Assembly: GCF_000731985.1 (NCBI RefSeq)
Contig: NZ_JNCS01000009.1
Coordinates: forward strand, 80,494-144,493
Source: Natrinema altunense
Lineage (GTDB): Archaea; Halobacteriota; Halobacteria; Halobacteriales; Natrialbaceae
Length of the DNA: 64,000 bases
Direction: 5' to 3'
The notes beneath the pieces were generated by a model. The model searched no databases. It was not told the DNA's origin and saw only the letters and a program-made list of their open reading frames with translations. Both the position numbers and the translations under genes were made by a program. Positions 25,364-34,087 of this stretch are shown piece after piece. The first letter of the stretch is position 1; every line of letters starts with the position of its first letter.

Positions 25364-27232
25364 ATGACTGACTACGATTACGAGGCGCTTGGCCTCGTCG
25401 CCGGGCTGGAGATCCACCAGCAACTCGACACGGCGACGAAGCTGTTCTGTCAGTGTCCGACCGCCCTCCGGGAGCCCGAGGAGTCGACGCGCAGCTTCAC
25501 GCGCTACCTCCACCCGACTCGGAGCGAACTGGGCGAACTCGACGACGCCGCCGTCGAGGAGAGCAAGGTCGAACGGGAGTTCGAGTACCTCGCCTACGAT
25601 ACGACCTGTCTCGTCGAAGAGGACGACGAACCGCCCCACGAGTTGGACGAAGAGGCCCTCGAGACGACCCTCGAGGTCGCCCAGCTGATGGACATGAAGC
25701 CGGTCGATCAAGCCCACGTCATGCGCAAGATCGTCGTCGACGGCTCGAACACGACGGGGTTCCAGCGCTCGTCGCTGATCGCCACCGACGGCGAGATCGA
25801 GACCAGCGAGGGCACCGTCGGGATCGAGGACATGCTGCTCGAGGAGGAGAGCGCCCAGCGCGTCGCGGAGACCGACGACGGGGTGCGCTACAGCCTCGAT
25901 CGACTCGGCATTCCGCTGGTCGAGATCGGGACGAGGCCGGACATTTCGAGCCCCGAACAGGCGCTCGAGGCGGCCGAACGGATCGGGATGTTGCTGCGCT
26001 CGACCGGGAAGGTCAAGCGCGGACTGGGGACGATCCGCCAGGACGTCAACGTCTCCATCGCGGAGGGCGCTCGCGTCGAGATCAAGGGCGTCCAGAGCCT
26101 CGACGACATCGACGACATCGTCCGCAACGAGGTCGCCCGACAGGCCGAACTGGTCGAGATCCGGGACGAACTCGCGGATCGCGACGCGTCGGTCGGTGAC
26201 CGACGGGACGTGACCGAGGTCTTCGAGGACACCGACAGCGGCGTCATCGCGGGGGCACTGAACGCCGGTGGGTCCGTCACGGCGGTCCCGCTGTATGGCT
26301 TCGACGGGATCGTGGGTCGCGAGATCGCTCCCGACCGCCGGCTCGGGACCGAACTCTCGGATCACGCGAAGCGCCACGGCGCGGGCGGGATCTTCCACAC
26401 CGACGAACTGCCTGCGTACGGGGTCACGGAGGACGAGGTCACGGCCCTGCGCGAGGCGGTCGGTGCGGGTCCCGAGGACGCCGTCGCGATCGTCGCCGCG
26501 GAGACGGACGTGGCCGAGGCCGCCATCGAGGCCGCCGCCGAGCGCGCCGAAACCGCGCTCGAGGGAGTGCCCGAAGAAACGCGGGGTGCGAACGACGACG
26601 GGACGACCCGCTATCTCCGTCCCCTGCCGGGCGCGGCGCGAATGTACCCCGAAACGGACGTGCCGCCGGTCGAACCCGACCCGAGCGACGTCCCCGAACC
26701 CGAACTCCTGACGGAGAAGGTCGACCGCTATCAGGAGGAGTTCGACCTCGGCGAGGGGCTGGCCGAGCAGGTCGCCTTCGGCGAGTACATGCCCCTGTTC
26801 GAGGCTGTCGTGGCCGACGGGATCGATCCGACGCTGGCCGCGACGACGCTCGAGTCGACGCTGACGGAACTCCGACGCGACGACGTACCCGTCGAAAAGC
26901 TGACTCGGGACCATCTCGAAGACGTCCTCCGCATGGTCGAGGACGGCGACCTCCCCAACGAGGGCGTGCCGGACCTGCTCGAGGCGTTGGCCGAGGACCC
27001 GGACCGAACGGCTGCGGCGGCGGCCGACGACGCCGGACTCGGCGGGGCCGATGAGGCGGAGGTCCGCGAGGCGATCGTCGAGGTCGTCGACCGAAACGGC
27101 GACCAGGTCGAAGAAGAGGGCATGCAGGCATTCTCGGGACTCATGGGCGAGTGTATGGGTGCGCTCCGCGGGAAGGCCGACGGCGACCTCGTCAGCGAAC
27201 TCCTCCGCGAGGAGATTCAGAAGCGAACGTAG
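25364..27232 (+). CDS. gatE: Glu-tRNA(Gln) amidotransferase subunit E
   Basis: 622 residues, full length. The GatB/GatE catalytic core begins YEALGLVAGLEIHQQLDT with FCQCPT and continues with the kinase-like segment IPLVEIGTRPDISSPEQALE and RQDVNVSIAEGARVEIKGVQ. A GatE-specific AspRS-like insertion (about residues 280-430) and the C-terminal Yqey/tail domain follow. GatE with GatD converts misacylated Glu-tRNA(Gln) to Gln-tRNA(Gln) in archaea, which lack glutaminyl-tRNA synthetase. gatD is not in this window. Confidence 0.95.
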   Translation: MTDYDYEALGLVAGLEIHQQLDTATKLFCQCPTALREPEESTRSFTRYLHPTRSELGELDDAAVEESKVEREFEYLAYDTTCLVEEDDEPPHELDEEALETTLEVAQLMDMKPVDQAHVMRKIVVDGSNTTGFQRSSLIATDGEIETSEGTVGIEDMLLEEESAQRVAETDDGVRYSLDRLGIPLVEIGTRPDISSPEQALEAAERIGMLLRSTGKVKRGLGTIRQDVNVSIAEGARVEIKGVQSLDDIDDIVRNEVARQAELVEIRDELADRDASVGDRRDVTEVFEDTDSGVIAGALNAGGSVTAVPLYGFDGIVGREIAPDRRLGTELSDHAKRHGAGGIFHTDELPAYGVTEDEVTALREAVGAGPEDAVAIVAAETDVAEAAIEAAAERAETALEGVPEETRGANDDGTTRYLRPLPGAARMYPETDVPPVEPDPSDVPEPELLTEKVDRYQEEFDLGEGLAEQVAFGEYMPLFEAVVADGIDPTLAATTLESTLTELRRDDVPVEKLTRDHLEDVLRMVEDGDLPNEGVPDLLEALAEDPDRTAAAAADDAGLGGADEAEVREAIVEVVDRNGDQVEEEGMQAFSGLMGECMGALRGKADGDLVSELLREEIQKRT

Positions 27233-27265
27233 CCCGGTAGCCGGCGTCTCGTTTTCCCGCGGTCG

Positions 27266-27745
27266 TCACTCGACGAGTTCCTCGAGCAGCGTCTCGAGGC
27301 TGTAGCTCTGAAGCGCGTCCCGTTCTTCGATCGCCGAAATGACGAACGTCGAGTCGGTCCGTTCGACGCCCTCGAGTTGTTCGAACTCGGCGATCAGGCG
27401 TTCGACCATGCCGCTGTCGCTCAGGCGCGCGACGACGATGAAGTCCGTCTCGCCCATCGTGAAATAGACGTTCGTGACTCCTTCGACGGTCAGGAGCCGA
27501 TCCGCGAACGTCTCGTAGGAGCCCTGATAGTCCGCGTGCACCTCGATCAACACGGTGACACCCAGGCCGAGTTCCTCGAGATCGATATCGTAGCGGTCGT
27601 TCTCGATGACGCCCTCGTCCCGGAGGTTGTTGAGCCGATAGTGGATCGTCGAGATCGGGATGTCGGTCGCCTCGTGGAGCCGTTCGGGGCTCCCCGTCTC
27701 GAGTTCGGCGATCGCCTTGAGGAGGCGCACGTCGCGTTCGTCCAT
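27266..27745 (-). CDS. Lrp/AsnC family transcriptional regulator
   Basis: 159 residues. The N-terminal winged helix (DERDVRLLKAIAELETGSPE, IPISTIHYRLNNLRDEGVIE) is followed by a RAM ligand domain (VTVLIEVHADYQGSYETFAD, GVTNVYFTMGETDFIVVARL). Members sense amino acids or act as feast/famine regulators. It is divergent from a DMT exporter gene, and inverted TTCTACAA/TTGTAGAA boxes lie in the shared 180-base intergenic region, suggesting that it controls the exporter (inference). Confidence 0.9.
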   Translation of the reverse strand: MDERDVRLLKAIAELETGSPERLHEATDIPISTIHYRLNNLRDEGVIENDRYDIDLEELGLGVTVLIEVHADYQGSYETFADRLLTVEGVTNVYFTMGETDFIVVARLSDSGMVERLIAEFEQLEGVERTDSTFVISAIEERDALQSYSLETLLEELVE

Positions 27746-27800
27746 AGGACGGCGTTCGGCCCCAACCGGCATGTGTTTTCCGACCGACGTAATTGGATAT

Positions 27801-27891
27801 TTCTACAACTAGAGGCGAACCAGTGGCTGCCGATTCGAAATTCATTCATATGTGTGGTCTTTGGTTCTCAAAACACGGTGCGCTTGTAGAA
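27801..27891. promoter_or_regulatory. Inverted TTCTACAA / TTGTAGAA boxes between lrp-like and exporter genes
   Basis: TTCTACAA at 27801-27808 is mirrored by TTGTAGAA at 27884-27891, 75 bases apart, in an AT-richer patch. The pair lies upstream of both divergent genes and is a candidate Lrp operator pair. Confidence 0.4.
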
Positions 27892-27925
27892 GGATCTAAA
27901 TACGGCCGTGATTTCCGAATGGAAT

Positions 27926-28876
27926 ATGAGATCAATCGATTCGGTTCCAGACGGGTACCGCGAAGCGGTGCTCTTTTCGATGCTCGCACTGTGTTGGGGG
28001 AGTTCGTTCGTCGCGATCGAGATCGGACTCGAGTACGTCCCGCCGCTTCTGTTCGCCGGCTTTCGATACGCGATCGCGGGTGCGATCGTCTTCGGATACG
28101 CGGCCGTGACGAACGATCGGGTTCGACCGGCGGGTCGGGGCGAATGGGCGGCCGTTGCCGTCGCCGGCACGTTCGTCATCGCGCTCTATCACGGCCTGTT
28201 GTATCTCGGCGAACTGTACGTCTCGGGCGCGGTGGCGGCGACCATCGTCAGCACGGCACCGATCCTGACGGCAGCGTTCGCCGGCGTGGTCCTCCCGGAA
28301 GAGCGGCTGGCACCCGCCGGCGTTGCGGGCTTCGTGCTCGGTCTGGTGGGCGTGATCGCCGTCGTCCAGCCGTCGTCAGCCGCACTCGGCAGCGATGTCA
28401 CGGTCGGTGCGACCCTCGTGTTCGGTGCGGCCATCGCGTTCGCACTCGGGGGCGTCCTCGTCCGCCCGATCGACTCGGCGCTCCCGATCGAGACGCTCCA
28501 GGCGTGGGCGATGCTCATCGGGGCCGGCGTGTTGCTCGGCTGGGCGTTCCTGCGCGGGGAGTCGGTCGCGGCGATCGAACTGACCTCGGGAATGGTGCTC
28601 TCGTTTGCCTACCTGACGCTGGTCTCCGGCGTGTTCGCGTTCTTCCTTTACTTCCACCTGCTCGAGCGAAGCGGGGCGACGCAGGTCATTCTCGTCAGCT
28701 ACGCCGAGCCGGTGGTCGCGATGGGCGTGAGTTGGGTCACGCTGGGATACCTCGTCGATTCGCTCACCCTCGTCGGTCTGGTAACGATCCTCGCCGGCTT
28801 CGTCATGATCAAACGCGAGGCGCTGCGGTCCCTGCTTCGCTCGGCCGTCGACGGAGCCACCACCACGACGCCGTGA
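27926..28876 (+). CDS. EamA/DMT-family transporter
   Basis: 316 residues with about ten membrane helices in two EamA repeats. The first repeat contains MLALCWGSSFVAIEIGLEYV and the end of the repeat has GVIAVVQPS; the second ends with VLVSYAEPVVAMGVSWVTLG. DMT proteins export amino acids, nucleosides or drugs; substrate unknown. The ATG at 27926 was chosen over a GTG six codons upstream; TAAATAC about 27897-27903 is at TATA distance. Likely under the divergently encoded Lrp-type regulator. Confidence 0.85.
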   Translation: MRSIDSVPDGYREAVLFSMLALCWGSSFVAIEIGLEYVPPLLFAGFRYAIAGAIVFGYAAVTNDRVRPAGRGEWAAVAVAGTFVIALYHGLLYLGELYVSGAVAATIVSTAPILTAAFAGVVLPEERLAPAGVAGFVLGLVGVIAVVQPSSAALGSDVTVGATLVFGAAIAFALGGVLVRPIDSALPIETLQAWAMLIGAGVLLGWAFLRGESVAAIELTSGMVLSFAYLTLVSGVFAFFLYFHLLERSGATQVILVSYAEPVVAMGVSWVTLGYLVDSLTLVGLVTILAGFVMIKREALRSLLRSAVDGATTTTP

Positions 28877-28957
28877 TCGGGCCGGTCACGGGCGACTGCG
28901 GCAGTTCCCGCTCGCGCCGGCCGGTCGGGTTGGCGGGTCATATCCGCCCCGTCGAAA

Positions 28958-28968
28958 ACATTTATTAG
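28958..28968 (+). promoter_or_regulatory. TATA-like box for the HTH/zinc-ribbon gene
   Basis: AACATTTATTA lies about 28-38 bases upstream of the ATG at 28996, the expected spacing for a leaderless haloarchaeal transcript, and stands out from GC-rich flanks. Confidence 0.5.
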
Positions 28969-28995
28969 CACACACGTTGCCCGACCACCTGACTG

Positions 28996-29661
28996 ATGAC
29001 TCTGACGAGAGAACCTGACCGACCGGCACTGACCGTGGTGTGTCACGTCCGAGCGCCGCTGCTGCTCGAGCCGGTGGACGAACAGATCGAGACGATACAG
29101 GCCTGCGAGACGGAAGGCGCGATCGACGACTTGTTGCTTCGGAGCTGGCCCAAGGAGATCGCACTGTCCGAGGAGAGCCCCCACCAGGAAGTCCTCGAGA
29201 GCTACGAACGGTTCTCGGCGTGGGCCGACGAGCGAGGCGTGACGATCCGGCCGCCGTTCCGAAAGCGTACGACGACATCACAGGTGACCGGCGAGACCCG
29301 GGAGCGACTCGTGACGCCGCTGTTGTGCCTCGAACTCTACGCCGGCGACGAACTGCTCGGCGTCTTCCCACACTCCGACGAGGCGACCACGGACACCTAC
29401 ACCACCGACGAGGCGATCGCGACGCTTCGAACCGGCGGTCTCCCGACGCCGCTCGGGTCGGTCACCGATTCCGACGAGCGTCTCGAGTCGGGGACGGCGG
29501 ACACGTGCCCCGACTGCGGCGGGTCGTTGATCGACGGCCAAGGGCTGTTCGCGTGTGGCGACTGTGGCTGGATCGGGACCGTCTCCGAGTCCGGCCGCCG
29601 CGAGTCGCAGCCGACGCGACCGACACGGGAAGGGGAGCCGTCGATCGTCGAACCGCAGTAG
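28996..29661 (+). CDS. Haloarchaeal regulator-like protein with C-terminal zinc ribbon
   Basis: 221 residues. The N-terminal 140 residues (VVCHVRAPLLLEPVDEQIET, DDLLLRSWPKEIAL, LESYERFSAWADERGVTIRP) recur in haloarchaeal proteins annotated as HTH-domain proteins. The C-terminal region carries a CPDCGGSLIDGQGLFACGDC zinc ribbon with two CxxC pairs. The combination suggests a nucleic-acid-binding regulator, but no target can be named. A low-complexity Pro/Glu/Arg tail follows the ribbon. Confidence 0.65.
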   Translation: MTLTREPDRPALTVVCHVRAPLLLEPVDEQIETIQACETEGAIDDLLLRSWPKEIALSEESPHQEVLESYERFSAWADERGVTIRPPFRKRTTTSQVTGETRERLVTPLLCLELYAGDELLGVFPHSDEATTDTYTTDEAIATLRTGGLPTPLGSVTDSDERLESGTADTCPDCGGSLIDGQGLFACGDCGWIGTVSESGRRESQPTRPTREGEPSIVEPQ

Positions 29662-29745
29662 CGATTCGGGAGATGGGGACCGGAATCGGGGGACTGCCTG
29701 CCCCGTCGGGCTCGACCGGGCTCGAGTCGGCGATCGATGGAGCGG

Positions 29746-30810
29746 TTACTCGCGGGCGAACTCCCCACCGTACTCGGCGTCGATTTCGACCCGCGAGCCG
29801 ACGGTGGCGAACTCGACGGTCTCCGCTTCCGTTCCCAGCGCCGACTCGAGGCGGCCCTGATCGACGCGGTCCTCGCTGCGATAGGTGACGACGGCCGTCG
29901 CGGTCGCGGCCGCATCGGCGTCGGTCACCGCAAGGTGCTGGGAGACGCCGTTCGCCCCCTCGAAGGCATCGAAGGCGAACTGCAGGCTGTCCTCGTCGGT
30001 CGCCCGATCGCTCGAGAGAGCGTCCGCGTCGAACTCGTCGGCGTCGGTGTACAGACAGCTCGTGATCCCGCCGTTCTCGCCGGCTCGAAGCAGTCGGTCG
30101 AAGCCGTCGTCGACCTCGTGTTTCGGCGGTCGGTCACCGGCCGCCGTCGCGACCGTCCGCTCGACCGCGGCGATCGGATCGAAGTCGGACTCGTCGCCGT
30201 TGGGATACGAGTACGCGTACACGCCTGCCGAGATCCCGACGACCTCGTCGCTCTCGGCGTCGGTATAGACGGCGTAGGCGTCCGCCTCGCGTTCGGCGGT
30301 GTAGCCCGCCGCCTCGAGCGCCGTCGCGAGGCCGTCACGATCGTACGAGCCGACGAGGGCGTAGACACCGTCGGCGTAGACGAACTGCTCCTCGCCGTCG
30401 GCCGTCTCGTTGTGGTCGGTGTACGCACTGCGTCCGGCGGAGGACCCCAGTTGTTGCAGGCCGAACGAACAGAGGAGCGCGACGACGACCGGGTTGCCGA
30501 CGAGCGGGTCCGTCGGTTCCGCGCCGGCTTCGGCACCCTCGTCCTCGAGCAGGGTGCTCATCGTCTCGACATCGATCGCGCCGTAGAAGTATGTCGAGCG
30601 CTCGGTCGTCGGGAGTACCGAGGCGTACGACGGGAGGTCTCCCTCGATGGTATCGTTCGGGTCGTTCGAATCGTTCGGGTCGTTCGAATCGTTCGAGCCG
30701 GTGTCGTCGGTTTCGGTACCGTTTCCGTCGGACGTCTCCGAGCAACCGGCCAGAAACGCCATGCCACCGCCGAGCAACTGCAACGCGTTCCGTCGACGTA
30801 AGTCGGTCAT
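29746..30810 (-). CDS. Tat-exported lipoprotein of unknown function
   Basis: 354 residues. The start MTDLRRRNALQLLGGGMAFLAGC has the twin-arginine pattern RRRNALQ and a lipobox (FLAGC, Cys23), so the protein is probably a lipoprotein on the outside of the cell. A Ser/Asn/Asp/Pro linker with repeated NDSNDP units (residues about 39-53) follows, encoded by near-identical 18-base DNA repeats at 30655-30695. The rest is acidic alpha/beta sequence without a family I recognise. Confidence 0.75.
   Translation of the reverse strand: MTDLRRRNALQLLGGGMAFLAGCSETSDGNGTETDDTGSNDSNDPNDSNDPNDTIEGDLPSYASVLPTTERSTYFYGAIDVETMSTLLEDEGAEAGAEPTDPLVGNPVVVALLCSFGLQQLGSSAGRSAYTDHNETADGEEQFVYADGVYALVGSYDRDGLATALEAAGYTAEREADAYAVYTDAESDEVVGISAGVYAYSYPNGDESDFDPIAAVERTVATAAGDRPPKHEVDDGFDRLLRAGENGGITSCLYTDADEFDADALSSDRATDEDSLQFAFDAFEGANGVSQHLAVTDADAAATATAVVTYRSEDRVDQGRLESALGTEAETVEFATVGSRVEIDAEYGGEFARE
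30655..30695. repeat. Short tandem DNA repeats encoding an NDSNDP linker
   Basis: The unit TCGTTCGGGTCGTTCGAA occurs slightly over two times in tandem, encoding Asn-Asp-Pro/Asn-Asp-Ser repeats just after the lipobox. Slipped replication could change the linker length between strains. Confidence 0.7.
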
Positions 30811-30944
30811 CCAGTAGTCGTGGTTACCGGGACCGTATTACTGTAATGGCCATCGAGAGAGGCTGTGTTGATCGATTTGACAGTTTTAGGCCGACGGGTT
30901 GACAGCTTCCTCAGCCCGACGAGTCGATACCTACTGCCCGAGAG

Positions 30945-31706
30945 TCAGTTTTCGGCCGGCCGGTCGGTCGCCCGCCGGAGGAGACCCACCAACGTGGTCG
31001 CCTCGCGTTCGGTCAGGTCGGCCCGTCCGTACACCCGGCGGAGCATCCGCATCGTCTTGTCGCGTTTCTCCGCCGGGTGGTTGATCTCCTCGAGCAGCGC
31101 CGCCCACTGGTCGTAGAGCCGATCGATCGTCTGTTCGGGCGCGCGGACGCGCTCGAGATCGGGTAACTGCGTTTCCTCGAGCGTGAGCGAGCGGAGTTCG
31201 TAGAGAGTTACCGTGGCGGCCTGCCCGAGATTGAGCACAGGGTACTCGGCGCTCGCGGGGATCGAGCAGATCTCGTCGATCCGGGCGAGTTCCTCGTTCG
31301 TCAGGCCGACGCGCTCGCGACCGAAGACGAGCGCGGTCGGCCCCTCGACGGTCGGCAATCGCTCGGCCAACGCCGCCGGCGTCGAGTAGGGAAACCGCGT
31401 GTGGCTACGGTCATCCTCGTTCGTCACCGCCGTACAGCCGATCGTGTGGTAGTTCTCGGCGAGGTGGTCGAACGTGATCTCGTCGGCGTCGGGAAGGACG
31501 TCTTCGCGAGCGTGTCCCGCGAAGCCGTAGGCCTCGCCGTCGGGGTCCAGTTCGGGCGGGTCGACCAACAGGAGGTCCTCGAAGCCGAAGTTCTTCATCG
31601 CGCGAGCGATCGTTCCGACGTTACCCGGTGACTGTGCGTCGACCACGGCGACGGCCGGCGGCGTCCGATCCACGTCCGTCCGGGTATCGGGGGCGTCGTC
31701 ACTCAT
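30945..31706 (-). CDS. trmJ: tRNA/rRNA 2'-O-methyltransferase, SpoU/TrmJ type
   Basis: 253 residues. The knotted SPOUT methyltransferase signatures are present: motif 1 VDAQSPGNVGTIARAMKNFG, motif 2 ALVFGRERVGLTNEEL and motif 3 IPASAEYPVLNLGQAATVTL. Archaeal TrmJ methylates C32 in tRNA anticodon loops using S-adenosylmethionine. The C-terminal helical extension resembles that of TrmJ. ATG at 31706 (MSDDAPDTRTD) is preferred because the 74 codons upstream are basic and atypical. Confidence 0.85.
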   Translation of the reverse strand: MSDDAPDTRTDVDRTPPAVAVVDAQSPGNVGTIARAMKNFGFEDLLLVDPPELDPDGEAYGFAGHAREDVLPDADEITFDHLAENYHTIGCTAVTNEDDRSHTRFPYSTPAALAERLPTVEGPTALVFGRERVGLTNEELARIDEICSIPASAEYPVLNLGQAATVTLYELRSLTLEETQLPDLERVRAPEQTIDRLYDQWAALLEEINHPAEKRDKTMRMLRRVYGRADLTEREATTLVGLLRRATDRPAEN

Positions 31707-32090
31707 TGGGTCGTCGGTGCGATGGACTCGAGACGATGGGTGACCGTACCGGTTCGGAGACGATGGGACGTGAGCGCGTCCGACGGTCCCGTCGTCGCGA
31801 TGAGCGTGTGCATACCTGGAGTACCGAACGGGAACGCAAAAAGAAACGCGTTCGCCGCCTCGTGCGAGTCCTCTCACGTGTGTTCCGTTCGGGTCCCTCA
31901 CGCACGCTCGAGTGTCCACGTTTCCCACAGTTCGCGTCCTTTGCAGTCCGAGTGCTACTTTCTTCTGCTCTTTCTCGGTTCTGGTTAAACTAGTCTAGTA
32001 ACTAGTTGTTACGGGAAACGAGGAGAGACGCGTTTGACGGCGCATACGTGCGCCTTTTCGAGGGAGAGCCTGACATCGTACACAGTGGGA
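31707..32090. other. Left flank of the origin region, no gene seen
   Basis: Open frames on both strands are arginine- and serine-rich and lack haloarchaeal codon bias. Bases 31940-32010 are AT-richer (around GTTAAACTAGTCTAGTAACTAG), possibly unwinding or promoter sequence belonging to the origin. Confidence 0.4.
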
Positions 32091-32092
32091 GA

Positions 32093-32121
32093 GGGACACA
32101 CCCCCCTCGCGTTTGTAACGG
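32093..32121 (-). repeat. Origin recognition box-like repeat, left arm of a perfect 29-bp inverted repeat
   Basis: On the minus strand this reads TTACAAACGCGAGGGGGGTG plus TGTCCC, a G-string box like haloarchaeal ORBs. It is an exact 29-base reverse complement of 32241-32269, with 119 bases between them. Confidence 0.8.
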
Positions 32122-32240
32122 GAATTCCGTGTGGGGTCCCTGTTTGGGAACACACCATCTCCGCGGATGTAAATTCGGGCCGAAATCGGGATCTAAACAC
32201 GAATATTTCGGGATCAGCTGTTCCCACCCTTACGCTGTTG
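32122..32240. other. Candidate replication origin core (spacer between the inverted boxes)
   Basis: The 119-base spacer is AT-richer than its surroundings (for example GATGTAAATTC and CTAAACACGAATATTTC) and contains a degenerate third box (32147-32172). A pair of inverted G-rich boxes around an AT-rich core, upstream of an orc1/cdc6 gene, is the arrangement described for haloarchaeal oriC1 loci such as that near orc7 in Halobacterium. Confidence 0.75.
32147..32172 (-). repeat. Degenerate ORB-like box inside the spacer
   Basis: Minus-strand reading TTACATCCGCGG, a 4-base run, then GGTGTGTTCCC matches the 29-bp box at both ends (TTACA..CGCG and GGTGTGT.CCC) while losing the G-string centre. 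Confidence 0.55.
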
Positions 32241-32269
32241 CCGTTACAAACGCGAGGGGGGTGTGTCCC
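32241..32269 (+). repeat. Origin recognition box-like repeat, right arm
   Basis: Exact reverse complement of 32093-32121, reading TTACAAACGCGAGGGGGGTG plus TGTCCC on the plus strand, 339 bases before the orc1 start. Confidence 0.8.
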
Positions 32270-32413
32270 CCGACTGGAACCAGCTAACCGCTCGTTTACG
32301 GTCTTTCCGGGCCGTTTCCGATGCATTCGCCGTCGTTCTGTCCTCGTGAAAAGAACTCGATCGGATTCCCCGAACCGGACCGAGTGGCGCTCACACCGAC
32401 TCGTTCGTGCGAG

Positions 32414-32437
32414 CCTTACATCCGCGATGGGGGTGTC
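32414..32437 (+). repeat. Additional ORB-like box
   Basis: TTACATCCGCGATGGGGGTG plus TCC keeps the TTACA, CGCGA and GGGGGTGT elements of the 29-bp boxes with few changes. It lies in the same orientation as the right arm. A shorter TTACATCCGCGAT copy follows at 32545-32557, just upstream of the orc1 promoter, where it could mediate autoregulation. Confidence 0.6.
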
Positions 32438-32544
32438 CGCCGACGGTCACGTCCCGCCTCGGTTAGAAGCGCGAGGGTGGCCCTGGGACAGCGGCTCCGA
32501 TATACCGCTGTTATCCTCCGATTCAGCCCACTCACGAGGGTTAT

Positions 32545-32557
32545 TTACATCCGCGAT
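32545..32557 (+). repeat. Short ORB-like element near the orc1 promoter
   Basis: TTACATCCGCGAT repeats the first half of the box at 32414-32437 exactly. It precedes a TTTATTTCA promoter-like stretch at about 32570 and the orc1 start at 32608. Confidence 0.5.
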
Positions 32558-32607
32558 CGATCTCCATACCTTTATTTCAATCCAGTTGGAAGGGGCTGGA
32601 TATCGCA

Positions 32608-33837
32608 ATGTCCGCCAACGACGATCGAGACCCGCTCTTTCGGTACGACGATCCGGTCTTCGCCGACGAGCGCCTGCTCGAGATCACGCACCTGCCCGGT
32701 CCGGATCGGATCGTCGGTCGTGACGAGCAGATGCAACGGGTTGCGGACGCCCTGAACCCGGCTATCTTCGGGAGCGAACCCAACCACCTGTTTATCTTCG
32801 GCAAGACCGGAACCGGTAAATCGCTTATCTCGCGGTCGGTCACCCAGCGCGTGATCACCGAGGCCGAGCACGACGATATCACGGTCAAGTACGCCTTCAT
32901 CGACTGTGGCGAGCAGAACACGGAAGCCTCCATCGTCAAGACGATCGCCCAACTCGTCAACGAACCCGATGCGAGCGGGGTCACCATCCCCGACCGCGGG
33001 CTCGGGACCGGCGACTACTACAAGCGCCTCTGGCAGGCCATCGATCACTGTACCGACGTGACCATCGTCATCCTGGACGAGATCGACATGCTCGAGGACG
33101 ACGAAGTACTGCGTAAACTCTCCCGAGCCGGCGAAAACCGCCGTATCTCGGACTCGAGTATCGGGATCATCGGCATCTCGAACAAGATCGACTTCCCAGA
33201 TCACCTCTCCGAACGCGTCAAATCGAGCCTCTCGCGGGACGAACTCGTCTTCTCGCCGTACGACGCCAACCAACTCGTCGAGATCCTCGAGAAACGGCGC
33301 GACGCCTTCCACGACGGGGTGCTCTCCGACGACGTGATTCCGCTGACCGCCGCGCTGGCCGCCCAGGAACACGGCGACGCGCGAAAGGCGATCGATATCC
33401 TCCGGAACGCGGGTCGGATCGCGAAGAAACAAAACGACACGCGGGTCACCGCCGATCACGTCCGCGACGCCAAGGAGAAGACCGAAGCCGACCGGTTCAA
33501 CGAACTGATCGAGGGCTCGCCCCAGCAGGCGAAGGCGATCCTCTACTCGTTGACGTTGCTGACCGAGAACAGTTCGGAGAAGGAGTTCCCGACGAAGATC
33601 ATCTACAACCAGTACAAGGAGGTCGCACGTCGACTCGATTTCGACGTGCTCTCGGAACGCCGCGTCCAGGAGATCCTCCAGGAACAGAACTTCCTCAACG
33701 TGATCCAGTCCGAACGCGAGGGCCGGGGTCGCGGCCGCGGCGCACACGCGAAACACCGTCTGCTCGAGAACCCCTCGATCGTCAAGAAGGTCCTCCTGCG
33801 GGATTCGCGACTCGCCGTCCTCGAGGACGGCGAGTGA
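32608..33837 (+). CDS. orc1: Orc1/Cdc6 family replication initiator
   Basis: 409 residues. AAA+ ATPase with Walker A GKTGTGKS (65-72), Walker B VILDEIDML (155-162), and a C-terminal winged helix (IIYNQYKEVARRLDFDVLSE, RRVQEILQEQNFLNVIQSER) that binds ORB DNA. Archaeal Orc1/Cdc6 recognises origins and loads MCM. The repeat-rich origin-like region lies immediately upstream, the usual linkage for a dedicated initiator. Haloarchaea carry many orc genes, so which paralogue this is would need comparison. The C-terminus has an RGRGRGAHAKH basic patch. Confidence 0.95.
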   Translation: MSANDDRDPLFRYDDPVFADERLLEITHLPGPDRIVGRDEQMQRVADALNPAIFGSEPNHLFIFGKTGTGKSLISRSVTQRVITEAEHDDITVKYAFIDCGEQNTEASIVKTIAQLVNEPDASGVTIPDRGLGTGDYYKRLWQAIDHCTDVTIVILDEIDMLEDDEVLRKLSRAGENRRISDSSIGIIGISNKIDFPDHLSERVKSSLSRDELVFSPYDANQLVEILEKRRDAFHDGVLSDDVIPLTAALAAQEHGDARKAIDILRNAGRIAKKQNDTRVTADHVRDAKEKTEADRFNELIEGSPQQAKAILYSLTLLTENSSEKEFPTKIIYNQYKEVARRLDFDVLSERRVQEILQEQNFLNVIQSEREGRGRGRGAHAKHRLLENPSIVKKVLLRDSRLAVLEDGE

Positions 33838-34087
33838 CGACTCGGCCGAGCGTCCGACTGGCGCATCGTTCCGCGGAGGACCATCGGCCTAACGGCCACA
33901 CCTCACGACCTCCGGTTCTATTCGACGGTTCTCCAATCGGTGTGGGCTGACCAACTCTCTGCTACACTAACGACGCTCCGGCGGCCCACTAACCGACGCG
34001 GTCGTCCTCGGGGGCGAGCTACGCGAGGAGGCGATAGCGGCTCGCCGGAACCACGATGCCTTTTTGCCTCGCTTCCACAGACCGAGT

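Noticed and set aside
30858..30880. GGCTGTGTTGATCGATTTGACAG, reminiscent of an insertion-sequence end
   Set aside because: No inverted partner, target duplication or transposase nearby.
32006..32326. Frames on both strands sharing the peptide RGTHPPRVCNGNS
   Set aside because: The shared peptide merely reflects the 29-bp inverted repeat of the origin; no coding signal.
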